DNA of 64,000 nucleotides from Fodinicola acaciae (GTDB lineage Bacteria; Actinomycetota; Actinomycetes; Mycobacteriales; HKI-0501): NCBI RefSeq assembly GCF_010993745.1, contig NZ_WOTN01000004.1:186001-250000 (forward strand), written 5' to 3'. Numbering within the stretch: position 1 is the first letter of the stretch; each line of letters opens with the position of its first letter. Of the stretch, positions 16,944 to 24,761 are shown one piece after another. The notes under the pieces were generated by a model, which did not search any database, was not told the origin of the DNA, and was given only the letters and a program-made list of their open reading frames with translations. The translations under genes and the position numbers were made by a program.

Positions 16944-17831
16944 ATGAAGTTGCGCACCGGGTTGACGTTGGCCGCAGTCGCCGGCGGGATCGCCACCGTC
17001 GGATACGCGGCCGGGATAGAGCGGACACGGTGGACGCTGCGCCGCTTCGACGTGCCAGTGCTGCCGCCGGACGCCGAGCCGCTGCGGGTCCTGCACATCT
17101 CCGACCTGCACATGACCCCCGGCCAGCGGTCGAAGCAGGAGTGGGTCCGCGAGCTGGCCGCACTCGACCCCGACCTGGTCGTGGTCACCGGCGACAACCT
17201 CGCGCACGTCGAGGCCGTCCCGGCGGTCGTACACGCGCTGACCCCGCTGCTGGAGCGGCCTGGCGCCGTGGTCTTCGGCAGCAACGACTATTACGGTCCG
17301 CTGCCGAAAAACCCGTTCCGCTATTTCGGCAAACCGCAGGTGCGCAAGTTTGGACCGGACCTGCCGTGGCAGGATCTGCGTGACGTGTTCACAGCCTCCG
17401 GCTGGGCCGACCTGACCAACGCGCGCGCCACCATCAAGGCCGGCGGCCGCCACATCGCGCTCGCCGGCGTCGACGACCCGCACCTTGCGCAGGACGACTA
17501 CGACCGCGTCGCCGGCCCCGCCGACCCGACCGCCGACCTGCGTATCGGCCTGTCCCACTCACCGGAGCCCCGCGTACTCGACCGCTTCGCCGCCGACGGC
17601 TATGACCTGCTGCTCTGCGGCCACACGCACGGCGGTCAGCTGCGCGTACCCGGCTATGGCGCGCTAGTCACCAACTGCGGCATCGACCGCGACCGAGCCC
17701 GCGGCCTGCACCACTGGTCCGGCGACACCTGGCTGCACGTCTCGGCCGGCATGGGCACGTCCCCGTACGCGCCGATCCGGTTCGCCTGCCCGCCGGAGGT
17801 GAGCCTGCTCACGCTGATCCCGAACGGCTGA
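16944..17831 (+). CDS. metallophosphoesterase (YkuE/YaeI type)
   Basis: A 295-residue calcineurin-like phosphoesterase. Metal motifs in order: [19 protein letters not shown] (in place of GNHD/E), LSHSPEP and GHTHGGQ. A short hydrophobic N-terminus suggests membrane association. It resembles the group encoded beside class A PBP genes in many actinobacteria (Rv3683-like). Substrate unknown, possibly phospholipid-linked as for E. coli YaeI. Confidence 0.85.
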   Translation: MKLRTGLTLAAVAGGIATVGYAAGIERTRWTLRRFDVPVLPPDAEPLRVLHISDLHMTPGQRSKQEWVRELAALDPDLVVVTGDNLAHVEAVPAVVHALTPLLERPGAVVFGSNDYYGPLPKNPFRYFGKPQVRKFGPDLPWQDLRDVFTASGWADLTNARATIKAGGRHIALAGVDDPHLAQDDYDRVAGPADPTADLRIGLSHSPEPRVLDRFAADGYDLLLCGHTHGGQLRVPGYGALVTNCGIDRDRARGLHHWSGDTWLHVSAGMGTSPYAPIRFACPPEVSLLTLIPNG

Positions 17832-17862
17832 GCCTGCTGCACGACCGGTCATCGGCCTCGGC

Positions 17863-17868
17863 TAGACT
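17863..17868 (+). promoter_or_regulatory. -10 box of the tRNA-Pro promoter
   Basis: TAGACT ends 13 nt before the mature 5' end of the tRNA; no clear -35 by eye. Confidence 0.4.
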
Positions 17869-17881
17869 TGTCGACGCACCC

Positions 17882-17943
<62 letters not shown>

Positions 17944-17955
<12 letters not shown>

Positions 17956-18016
17956 CTCGGGTTAGTGCAGCTCAGGGCCGGTTCTCCAACAACGGAGACC
18001 GGCCCTGAACGCGTCA
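17944..18016 (+). repeat. direct repeat, left copy: tRNA-Pro 3' end plus terminator (att-like)
   Basis: About 73 bp starting CCGCCACCCCGACTCGGGTT, matched at 18731-18803 with about ten mismatches. The left copy lies in the intact tRNA. tRNA 3' ends are common integration sites, so the 787-bp interval may be the remnant of an integrated element; a simple segmental duplication is the alternative. Confidence 0.7.
17972..18008 (+). terminator. intrinsic-type terminator hairpin after tRNA-Pro
   Basis: TCAGGGCCGG and CCGGCCCTGA arms extended by TCTCC/GGAGA around an AACAAC loop form a long stem; no T-tract follows. Confidence 0.65.
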
Positions 18017-18114
18017 CGACACGTGCCGGTGAGAGATTTGATGAGAAACCTGCGAGACGATCCTGAAGGCCGGCACCTAGCTCGGCCGACTACGACTACA
18101 GCGAGTCGCCGTCG

Positions 18115-18564
18115 TCAACATGCTGCGCCATATTCCGCGATGACCTTGCGTAGTGGAGGCGCTGGAAGGGCATCGACGTCGTAGCCGGGGTTATCGGCAG
18201 CTCGCGCTATCTGAGTGCAAAATCCAGTGTCGTCGGGAGAGTCGTCACGAAACGTCTCCAGCGTTGGCCGACAGTGAATGATATCGACATCGCCGACCAG
18301 CTGAGCGACGGGCGGATATCGCGGTGTCACAAAGCGCTCAATCAGGTTGTTATCCGATGTTCGTAAGGTGCAGCTCGCAGTTGGCATCGGGTCCGACGAC
18401 TCTGAGTCTGGGGTGTCAGCAACTGCGGGTTGACTGGAGTCGTCCACGGATGGCGCGCTCGTTGACGATGTCTGATCGCTGCCGCACGCTACGCCGCCGA
18501 TGGCGATGGTGACAGCGGCAGTCAGAACGCCGATGGACCGAAGTAGGCGGTCTGGCAGGTGCAT
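18115..18564 (-). CDS. small secreted lipoprotein, unknown
   Basis: A 149-residue predicted lipoprotein: signal peptide with lipobox GVAC followed by GSDQTSSTSAPSVDDSS, then a small domain with four further cysteines (SCTL, IHCRP, GFCTQ and the C-terminal AAC) that could form disulphides. The ATG at 18564 has GGAG 8 nt upstream. It is the only gene in the 787-bp interval between the tRNA-Pro repeats, and base composition there is visibly less GC-rich than around it, which suggests transfer. No family recognised. Confidence 0.65.
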   Translation of the reverse strand: MHLPDRLLRSIGVLTAAVTIAIGGVACGSDQTSSTSAPSVDDSSQPAVADTPDSESSDPMPTASCTLRTSDNNLIERFVTPRYPPVAQLVGDVDIIHCRPTLETFRDDSPDDTGFCTQIARAADNPGYDVDALPAPPLRKVIAEYGAAC

Positions 18565-18730
18565 CGTTCGTTCTCCGCTCAGAGCCGGCTGGGAGACTTC
18601 TGAAGGTAGGTGGATCACGACCGACGCGTTGGACGATGGAGCGAAAGTCGAACGATCGCTACCGGAGACTGGACGTTTGCCGTCCGACCAAGGACCTTTG
18701 ACCTGGAGAGTTGGGAGATGACCTTGGCTC

Positions 18731-18803
18731 CCGCCGCCCTGACTCGGGTTGGTGCAGGTCAGGGCCGGTTCTCCGGCAACGGAGACCGGCCCTGATCACG
18801 TCA
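18731..18803 (+). repeat. direct repeat, right copy of the tRNA-Pro 3' end and terminator (att-like)
   Basis: Begins CCGCCGCCCTGACTCGGGTT; the sequence upstream of it does not form a tRNA, so this is a partial copy. It ends at the stop codon of the Cys-rich micropeptide and supplies that operon with its terminator. Confidence 0.7.
18759..18795. terminator. terminator hairpin shared by the right repeat copy
   Basis: Same stem as at 17972-18008 with loop GGCAAC. On the minus strand it lies 5 bp beyond the micropeptide stop codon and would end the merR operon. Confidence 0.6.
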
Positions 18804-18860
18804 GCAGCCGCAGTCGCAGGTCGGGTCGAGGCAGTCGGGGTCGCAACAGCAGGACAGCAT
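18801..18860 (-). CDS. 19-residue Cys-rich peptide, metallothionein-like
   Basis: The ORF reads MLSCCCDPDCLDPTCDCGC: 7 of 19 residues are Cys, with a CCC run, a DPDC/DPTC pair and a CDCGC end, plus four Asp, a composition expected of a thiolate metal ligand. The ribosome site GGAGGTGA at ideal spacing contains the TGA stop of the merR-type gene immediately upstream, so translation is coupled. A terminator hairpin follows directly. Read directly from the sequence; the function (metal buffering or feedback on the MerR sensor) is inference. Chance is possible at this length, but the strong ribosome site and composition argue against it. Confidence 0.6.
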   Translation of the reverse strand: MLSCCCDPDCLDPTCDCGC

Positions 18861-18865
18861 GGTGG

Positions 18866-19303
18866 TCACCTCCATTCCGGGCTTGGGCACCAGGTGCCGG
18901 GGGTTGGATCGGCACAGTTGGCGGTGGGGATGGTGGACAACATCGTGACCATCTGGGTACGAAGAGCGGCGAGTCTGGCCATTTCGGTGTCCAGCTCGGC
19001 CAGCCGGCGACGCAGGAGGTGTTCGGCTGGTTCGCAGGGGCAGGCGCCGGTGTCGCGTACGGCCAGGAGGTCGGCGATGTCGTGCAGGGTCAGGCCGAGG
19101 CGCTGGCCGCCTTGGATGAACTTCAGCCGGTCGATCGCCTGGTGGTCATAAATCCGATATCCGGCCGGCGTACGTGCCGGCGGAGGCAGCAGGCCGGCGC
19201 GTTCGTAGTAGCGGATGGTGTCCGCGCTCAGGCCAACAGCCCTGGCCAGTTCGGCGACTCGCAGGCCTCGGATCGGTGCCGCCGTGGTGGTCGTGTCGCT
19301 CAT
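18866..19303 (-). CDS. MerR family metal-responsive regulator
   Basis: A 145-residue MerR protein. Winged helix-turn-helix LRVAELARAVGLSADTIRYYERAGLLPPPART (residues 14-44), then a dimerisation helix and a C-terminal part holding C88-P-C90, C130 and C139, a layout typical of soft-metal sensors (Zn/Cd/Pb/Cu class). The ATG has a GAGGA site. Its promoter contains a perfect dyad between -35 and -10, so autoregulation is likely. Its stop lies inside the ribosome site of the Cys-rich peptide. The metal is unknown; no efflux pump is nearby. Confidence 0.85.
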   Translation of the reverse strand: MSDTTTTAAPIRGLRVAELARAVGLSADTIRYYERAGLLPPPARTPAGYRIYDHQAIDRLKFIQGGQRLGLTLHDIADLLAVRDTGACPCEPAEHLLRRRLAELDTEMARLAALRTQMVTMLSTIPTANCADPTPGTWCPSPEWR

Positions 19304-19318
19304 GTCCTCGACGGTAAA

Positions 19319-19338
19319 CCTTGGAGCAGGCTCCAAGG
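19319..19338 (-). promoter_or_regulatory. MerR-type promoter/operator
   Basis: CCTTGGAGC-AG-GCTCCAAGG (plus-strand reading), a perfect 9-bp dyad. On the minus strand TTGACC lies on one side and TTTACC/TTACCG on the other with an 18-19 bp spacer, the over-long spacing that MerR activators correct by DNA distortion. Confidence 0.7.
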
Positions 19339-20700
19339 TCAAGCCGGAATTCGCGGCTTTCCGAACCATTGGTGGAGGGCGGCGGCAAGAGTCGTTGGCG
19401 CGGAAGGCTGCCAACAGACATAGCCGTCCGGACGTACGAGCATCGAGACGCCGCCCGGCAGAGCGGTGACTCGGTCGCGCCATGGTTCGGCGGCGGCGAG
19501 GAGCGTGCGGTCCGACGTCGCGTCCAGAAGGACGCCGCGACCAGTGACGAACGGCTCGCGCGGCACCTCCATGGGCGCGAAGCCGCCGCAGTCGTACGAC
19601 ACGTCGAGTCCGCTGATCATCTCGCCGAGGAAGGTGTTGACCGCCGGAAGATCCATCATTGTCGCGAAAACCTCGCGCAACGGCGTGACCTGCGGTCGCG
19701 GGTCCATCAACGCGACCTGAGCGCGGGTGTTGTGCAGTACGCGCTCGGCGACCGGCCTGCGTTCGACGGCGTAGGTGTCGAGCAGGTCGGCCTGGCCGCG
19801 GACCGCGTACGCGAGCTTCCAGCCGAGGTTCATCGCGTCCTGCAGGCCGAGGTTGAGGCCCTGCCCACCAAACGGCGAATGGACGTGTGCCGCGTCTCCG
19901 GCAAGGAAGACGCGACCGCGCCGGTAGTCGTCGGCAAGTCGTGTGTTGTCAGTAAAGCGTGACATCCACACAGGTTGTGCCGGGATGTCGACGTGACGGC
20001 CGGCGACGCGGTCGACAGCAGAGGAAAACTCATCGAGTGTCATCGGTTTGTCCTCAGGCGGCCCGTCGAACTCAACGACCACGACGCGCGCTGGCGTGAT
20101 CTGCATGATGCCGCCGCTCGTACGATGCCAGCCAAGACCCGGATTTTCGTGCAGCTCAGGCACCGACACGTCGCCGAGCCGGCCAGTCAGCGTCGGTCCG
20201 CAGCCGTCGAAGGAAAAACCGGCCAGCTTACGGACAACGCTGCGGCCGCCATCGCATCCCACCACATAATTGGCACCGTACGTCTGACCGTCCATTGTGG
20301 ATAGCCGAACACTGGCACCGTCCTGCGCAAGACCGACGACCTCCTGACCGCGCAGGATGACCGCACCCAGCTCGACAGCGCGCTTTTCCAGGAAAACCTC
20401 CAGCTCCGCCTGCGGAATGCCGACGAAGTCCGGCCGACTCGTGTCGAGCCGGTCCAGCCGGATCTTGCGTATGCCGGCGAAATGCGCGAGAGGCACCCGA
20501 CGCGAGTGGCTTTTGCGCAGGTCGCCAAGGAGTCCGCGGATATCCAGGCACTCGGCCGTACGCGCGTGCAGTCCGCCGGCCTTCGAGAAGCCGGTCGGCG
20601 CCGGCAGTCGCTCCAGGACAGCGACCTCGAGGTCCCACAGCCTGAGCTCGGCAGCCAGCATCAGGCCAACCGGCCCGGCGCCGACAACGATAACGTCCAT
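19339..20700 (-). CDS. FAD-dependent aromatic monooxygenase
   Basis: A 453-residue class A flavoprotein hydroxylase: dinucleotide fold VVGAGPVGLMLAAEL at the N-terminus, DG motif VVGCDGGRSVVRKLAG (about 170-185), and GD motif GRVFLAGDAAHVHSPFGGQGLNLG (about 285). It ends soon after a short thioredoxin-like tail, as in antibiotic- or polyketide-modifying hydroxylases (rifampicin or tetracycline type). Divergent from a TetR gene with two operator copies between them, so induction by an aromatic compound is likely. Substrate unknown. Confidence 0.85.
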   Translation of the reverse strand: MDVIVVGAGPVGLMLAAELRLWDLEVAVLERLPAPTGFSKAGGLHARTAECLDIRGLLGDLRKSHSRRVPLAHFAGIRKIRLDRLDTSRPDFVGIPQAELEVFLEKRAVELGAVILRGQEVVGLAQDGASVRLSTMDGQTYGANYVVGCDGGRSVVRKLAGFSFDGCGPTLTGRLGDVSVPELHENPGLGWHRTSGGIMQITPARVVVVEFDGPPEDKPMTLDEFSSAVDRVAGRHVDIPAQPVWMSRFTDNTRLADDYRRGRVFLAGDAAHVHSPFGGQGLNLGLQDAMNLGWKLAYAVRGQADLLDTYAVERRPVAERVLHNTRAQVALMDPRPQVTPLREVFATMMDLPAVNTFLGEMISGLDVSYDCGGFAPMEVPREPFVTGRGVLLDATSDRTLLAAAEPWRDRVTALPGGVSMLVRPDGYVCWQPSAPTTLAAALHQWFGKPRIPA

Positions 20701-20710
20701 GTCGCTCTCC

Positions 20711-20749
20711 TTAACTTGTTAAACAACGAGACTGCCTTTAACTTGTTAA
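20711..20749. promoter_or_regulatory. two copies of a TetR operator
   Basis: TTAACTTGTTAA (dyad TTAAC-TT-GTTAA) occurs at 20711-20722 and again at 20738-20749, centres 27 bp apart. The second copy contains the TTAACT -10 box placed 7 nt before the TetR GTG; the first lies 10 bp upstream of the monooxygenase start. One repressor could thus silence both genes. Confidence 0.75.
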
Positions 20750-20750
20750 G

Positions 20751-21350
20751 GTGTCAACCGTGGAACGGGAACCCCTGACCAGAGACCGCGTGGTGGCGGT
20801 GGCGCTGAGGTTGCTCGACGAGGACGGCCTGGAAAAGCTCACGTTGCGGCGGATCGCGACCGCGCTGGAGGTCAGGGCGCCAGCGCTTTACTGGCACGTC
20901 GCCAACAAACGAGCGCTGCTCGACTATCTCACCGACGCGATGCTGGCACGTTCAGTGGCGGCATTGCGACCGCCGACCGCCGACGAGCCGTGGCCGGAGT
21001 GGCTGCACCGCGCGGCGGCCGCGCTGCGACGGTGCCTGTTGCGTCACCGCGATGGCGCCAGGGTCGCGTCCGGCGCCGACCTGACGCGTGCGGTCGCGCT
21101 CGCGGAGTGGTTGAAGCGTACGGTCAACGTCCTCTGCGACGCCGGGTTCGACCGGCACGACGCGCTGGTCGCCGGCGGCGCGCTGATGAGCCTGGTCATC
21201 GGTCGTACGGCCGAGGAGCAGGCGCTGCCCGCCGGCGGCATGATCGAGACCGGCCGCCGGCAGTCCGCCGACGCTCGCGCGCGTCAGGCGGTCGGCATCA
21301 TGATCACCGGCCTGCGGACGATCCTGCACGAGTCGGGGTCGGCTCGGTGA
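20751..21350 (+). CDS. TetR family repressor
   Basis: A 199-residue regulator: helix-turn-helix LRRIATALEVRAPALYWHVANKRALLDYL (about residues 26-54) and a TetR_C-type ligand-binding domain as in tetracycline-repressor-like proteins. The leaderless GTG start immediately follows the second operator. Divergent from the FAD monooxygenase it most likely controls. Confidence 0.85.
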   Translation: MSTVEREPLTRDRVVAVALRLLDEDGLEKLTLRRIATALEVRAPALYWHVANKRALLDYLTDAMLARSVAALRPPTADEPWPEWLHRAAAALRRCLLRHRDGARVASGADLTRAVALAEWLKRTVNVLCDAGFDRHDALVAGGALMSLVIGRTAEEQALPAGGMIETGRRQSADARARQAVGIMITGLRTILHESGSAR

Positions 21351-21408
21351 CTTGCGGTGACCTCCTAGACTCGCCTCGCCGATCGACGAAGTCACAGGAG
21401 TTTCCGTT

Positions 21409-21618
21409 ATGAACAAACGCATTCCGACAGTGATCGCCGCCGCGATCGTGCTCGCCGGCAGCCTGTCCGCGTGCGGCGGCGGACAGAGCTGTACGACGAC
21501 GACACGGTCCCCCGGCATCGGCGCTCCGTCGCCGAGCCCGACGCAGACCTGCCGCGCGACCCACAGCTCCACACACGACTCGTCGAGCACGTCCAGGAAG
21601 CGCAAGCGCAAGTCCTAG
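21409..21618 (+). CDS. small lipoprotein with basic tail
   Basis: A 69-residue peptide with signal and lipobox (LAGSLSACGGG), a Ser/Thr/Pro-rich middle and a SRKRKRKS basic end. AGGAG lies 9 nt before the ATG. Its TAG stop overlaps the convergent protease gene stop within CTAG. No known family; probably a cell-surface peptide. Confidence 0.6.
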   Translation: MNKRIPTVIAAAIVLAGSLSACGGGQSCTTTTRSPGIGAPSPSPTQTCRATHSSTHDSSSTSRKRKRKS

Positions 21619-22466
21619 ACGTACGCGAGGAGGTCTTCGAGCGGCTGCGCCACGCTTTCGGCGGCCGTACGACCGGTCGCGGCCAGGTAGGCGTCGACGA
21701 TCCGCAATCCGACCGCATAGCCGGCGAAGTCCGGCACACCGACCGGCTGCTGACCCATCTCCGCGGCGACCGCGTCGCCGAAGATGTATGGCGTCAGGTT
21801 TTCCATTCCGGCCACGTCGATCGAGCCGGTGATCCGCTCGTACGCGGCATCCAGCTGCGCACCGCCGAGCGCGGTCGTCCACGGACAAAGCCCCTGCGGT
21901 CCGGCGAGCTCCCGCGCGAACGCCTCGGCGAGACCTTCGGAAATGACCCATTCGCCGACGGTCACGGTCGCCGGATTCCAGACCACGTTGGCATAGCGGA
22001 CGTTGTGATGCAGCTCGTGCGCCGCCGCGTGACTGATTTTCGCCAGGCTCGTCTCGGTCGGCCACATCGTCAGCATGACAACTCCGGGAATGCCACCCAT
22101 TCCCAGATAGCCGGAGCTGCGCCCGACCAGATGGGCATCGTCAGGATCGCCGAGCAACAGCACGACGTGGATCTCGTCGGCATGACGTACGCCGACCGGC
22201 TCCAACCTGTCCCACGCCGCAGCCATCGACTCGCTGATCCGGTCCCACACCTTCGCTTCCCGCAGCTGCTCCAGAGCGGCGGCGAAACGCGCGTCGTCAC
22301 CGTCCAGGAGCTTGGCGAGGCCGCGGTGCATTTCCGGCCGGTCCATCGGTACGTACGGATTGCCGAGCGGCCTGACCAGCTCCAGGAGTGCGTCCCTGCG
22401 CTGGCCGACCGGCCGGTCCAGCAGCTCGCGCATGCCGGCGTCGGTGTCGTGCACGATGATCTTCAT
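21615..22466 (-). CDS. putative Zn-dependent protease (DUF2268)
   Basis: A 283-residue protein with the zincin motif HELHH in SHAAAHELHHNVRY and a downstream Glu in WVISEGLAEAFARELAG, matching DUF2268/COG5504 predicted Zn-dependent proteases. No signal peptide. ATG at 22466; the longer upstream reading is not supported. Divergent from the YCII gene with a dyad between them. Confidence 0.8.
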   Translation of the reverse strand: MKIIVHDTDAGMRELLDRPVGQRRDALLELVRPLGNPYVPMDRPEMHRGLAKLLDGDDARFAAALEQLREAKVWDRISESMAAAWDRLEPVGVRHADEIHVVLLLGDPDDAHLVGRSSGYLGMGGIPGVVMLTMWPTETSLAKISHAAAHELHHNVRYANVVWNPATVTVGEWVISEGLAEAFARELAGPQGLCPWTTALGGAQLDAAYERITGSIDVAGMENLTPYIFGDAVAAEMGQQPVGVPDFAGYAVGLRIVDAYLAATGRTAAESVAQPLEDLLAYV

Positions 22467-22482
22467 AACTCTGGACCGTAAT

Positions 22483-22501
22483 GTCTCCACCCACTGGAGA
22501 C
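22483..22501. promoter_or_regulatory. dyad between the protease and YCII genes
   Basis: GTCTCCA-CCCAC-TGGAGAC, 7-bp perfect arms, in the 54-bp divergent gap. Possible operator for both genes. Confidence 0.4.
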
Positions 22502-22520
22502 GCAATGCCGAGGAGCCCAG

Positions 22521-22826
22521 GTGAAGCGGTATTTGCTCAGCATCTACCAGCCCGACGGCGACCCGCCACCACCGGAAGTGCTGGAGCCGATCATGCGCGA
22601 CCTGGCAGCGGTCAACGAGGAAATGCGCGCCGCCGGGGCGTGGGTTTTCGCGGCCGCTCTGAGTCCGCCGGACACCGCCACCGTGTTGCAGGCAAAGGAC
22701 GGCGAGGCGCTGTCGACCGACGGGCCGTACGCCGAGGGCAAGGAACACATCGGTGGTTTCACCGTCCTGCAGGCCGAGGATCTGGATGCCGCGCTGGGAT
22801 GGGCCGCCGGATCGCCGCCGTGCTGA
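22521..22826 (+). CDS. YCII-related protein with a frameshifted C-terminus
   Basis: A 101-residue reading of the YCII (DGPF) family: MKRYLLSIYQPDG, DGPYAEGKEHIGGF. GTG start with AGGAG 5 nt upstream. The reading ends abruptly in AAGSPPC, whereas the next frame continues as RIAAVLNPLAIEMRPME and stops at 22861, which is the expected family C-terminus (a typical ending is VEVRPME). One missing C in the run at 22804-22810 explains both. Either a real frameshift or a base error; the full protein would end at 22861. Confidence 0.7.
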   Translation: MKRYLLSIYQPDGDPPPPEVLEPIMRDLAAVNEEMRAAGAWVFAAALSPPDTATVLQAKDGEALSTDGPYAEGKEHIGGFTVLQAEDLDAALGWAAGSPPC

Positions 22827-22868
22827 ATCCGCTGGCCATCGAGATGCGGCCGATGGAATAAGGCGGTG

Positions 22869-22894
22869 GAGGGTGGCGCCGGCGCGCCACCCTC
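22869..22894. terminator. bidirectional terminator hairpin
   Basis: GAGGGTGGCGC / GCGCCACCCTC, an 11-bp stem with CGGC loop, between the convergent YCII and beta-propeller genes. Confidence 0.7.
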
Positions 22895-22900
22895 ACACGA

Positions 22901-23968
22901 CTAACCGGTGTAGTGCTTGATGGTCTGGTGCGCGTTGTCCTTACCGTGCGCGAACAAAGCCCACGGCCGCGCCTGTGTCGTGGCCGCGGCGTACTGGAAG
23001 ACCAGGTCGGTGCCGACGCCGGAGATGCCTGGCACCTCCTGCCACTGGCCGCCGGTCCAGCGTACGAGCGTCACGACCGGATAGCCGGAGTAGGACGTGG
23101 ACTTGTTTGCCCAGACGGTGCCGGTGGCGGCGATCCGCGGCAGATAGCTCGTCCACTGCTGTTTGTCGTCGACGGCCGTCCAGGCATGGCCGTCCCAGTG
23201 CAGCGGGTTGCTCTTGATGCCACCGTTGCCGTCGTTGGTGACGGTCGGGCCAGCGGCCCACGCCTCGTTGCCGGTCAACGCGACGATCGACGACGCGGCG
23301 CCGTCGACCTGCGTCCAGGTGGCGCCGTTTCCGTGCAACAGTACGGATTTTCCGCTCTCGGTGAACTTCGCCCAGAGGTCGTCGGCGCCACTGCCGGCCA
23401 GCTCGACGCCGGGACTCGCGAAACCCGCCGCCGGTGCCGGCGTGACGATTTTCCACGACGAGCCGTCGAAATGCACCAGCCGCTGGCCGTCGTACGTCGG
23501 CTGGTTGCCCGGCGTCTGCGTGACACCCCAGACGTTGTTGGCGCCGACGGCCAGCAGGCGTACGACATTCCACTGGTTTGGCACCGGATGCGTCGTCCAC
23601 TGCTGTCCGTCGAAGTGCGCGGTGCCGGCGGCCACGTCGCCGCTGCCGCCGATCCAGATGTCCGACGACGACGTGCCGGAGATGGCACGCGCGTCACCGA
23701 CGTTCGGGACGGTGACCGACGACCACGACGCGCCGTCGAAATGCCGCAGCACCGTGCCTTCGGTCGGATACGGGTTGACCGTACCGACGACCCACGCGTC
23801 GCTCTCGCTGGCCGCGTAGATCCCGTAGTACGTCGCGTTCGGCGTGTCCAGCGTGTAGCTCGTCCAGGGGTCGGCCGCCGCGACCGGCCCGCTGACGCTC
23901 GCCACGGCGAGGACGGCGGCACCGGCCACCGCGGCCCCGGATCTGGCGAGCTTTCCGACAATTCCCAC
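22901..23968 (-). CDS. secreted beta-propeller-like repeat protein
   Basis: A 355-residue exported protein: signal peptide ending near VAAA-DPW, then six repeats of about 45-50 residues each with the signature (F/W)-x-G-x-x-W (HFDGASW, HFDGQQW, HFDGSSW, HGNGATW, HWDGHAW, RWTGGQW) preceded by SDAWVVG/NNVWGV-type strands, suggesting a six-bladed propeller. The GTG at 23968 is chosen for its AGGAGG site 5 nt upstream. No catalytic motif seen; substrate binding outside the cell is the likely role. Confidence 0.7.
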   Translation of the reverse strand: MGIVGKLARSGAAVAGAAVLAVASVSGPVAAADPWTSYTLDTPNATYYGIYAASESDAWVVGTVNPYPTEGTVLRHFDGASWSSVTVPNVGDARAISGTSSSDIWIGGSGDVAAGTAHFDGQQWTTHPVPNQWNVVRLLAVGANNVWGVTQTPGNQPTYDGQRLVHFDGSSWKIVTPAPAAGFASPGVELAGSGADDLWAKFTESGKSVLLHGNGATWTQVDGAASSIVALTGNEAWAAGPTVTNDGNGGIKSNPLHWDGHAWTAVDDKQQWTSYLPRIAATGTVWANKSTSYSGYPVVTLVRWTGGQWQEVPGISGVGTDLVFQYAAATTQARPWALFAHGKDNAHQTIKHYTG

Positions 23969-24158
23969 AAGCACCTCCTGAGAAATCGTTTCCCGGGAGT
24001 ACGTTGGCATGGGTTTCTCAGAGTTTTATGAGCTTTGGACCAGATTGCCGGTCGGACCAGCGACTTTCGGGTTCCGCCGGGAAATCCTCGGCATCCGCCG
24101 CAGCGGCCGACCATCGTCTCGCTTGCGCAACGTCGCAAGATTTCGATCTACGACCGCC

Positions 24159-24575
24159 TCATCGCGCGGACGACGCGTCGGCGGCGGCACGCGCTTCCTC
24201 AGACATCCACCAGCCGACGAAAACCCACAGCGCCAGACCGGCGAGACCGTCGGTGATGATCGTGGAAAACCAGTACCACTCGACCGACGGCACGCCGGAG
24301 GTGAAATGACCGAGGCTGACCAGGCCGGTGAACGAATAGATCAGCAGGCAGGCACGTGCCGGCCAGGTGCGGCCGCGAAGGAAGTGGCGATAGCCGAGCA
24401 GTCCGACGACCGTCAGCACCGGCCAGGCCACCACGATCGCTATCTGGGTGGCGACCAGCGGCACCAGCGCCGGCTGCGGATAGCGGTCGACGCGCAGGAA
24501 GTTGTCGGTGTAGTGCAGCCCCGTCGAGACGATGTTGGCGATGAGGATCACCAGCAAAACCCGCTGTCCACGCAT
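24159..24575 (-). CDS. four-helix integral membrane protein
   Basis: A 138-residue protein with four hydrophobic segments (about 5-15, 40-60, 75-92, 103-122). The N-terminus LHYTDNFLRVDRYP and WYWFSTIITDGLAG recall small uncharacterised membrane proteins of proteobacteria and actinobacteria. A GAGGAG site precedes the ATG, and a perfect dyad lies 25 bp upstream of the start. Function unknown. Confidence 0.7.
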   Translation of the reverse strand: MRGQRVLLVILIANIVSTGLHYTDNFLRVDRYPQPALVPLVATQIAIVVAWPVLTVVGLLGYRHFLRGRTWPARACLLIYSFTGLVSLGHFTSGVPSVEWYWFSTIITDGLAGLALWVFVGWWMSEEARAAADASSAR

Positions 24576-24600
24576 GGTGTCGCTCCTCGGGGGGACGAAC

Positions 24601-24617
24601 TTCTACGACTCGTAGAA
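24601..24617. promoter_or_regulatory. 17-bp palindrome upstream of the membrane protein
   Basis: TTCTACGA-C-TCGTAGAA, perfect 8-bp arms. The TACGA/TCGTA core recalls BlaI/MecI-type operators, but no such regulator is encoded in the window. Confidence 0.5.
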
Positions 24618-24761
24618 TACGACTGGATCACCTTGCGCACAACCAACGCCGTCACCTACGCGCTGGCGCCGCAACCGGTCAGCGTCGAGGTCGACGGTGT
24701 TCGTGGCACCTGGCGCGGACTGCCTCGGACTCGGCCGCACGGTGTTGACGATCGACACGGT
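24618..24761. other. 144-bp intergenic stretch
   Basis: No gene supported; an open plus-strand frame has no ribosome site or family resemblance. Confidence 0.4.
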
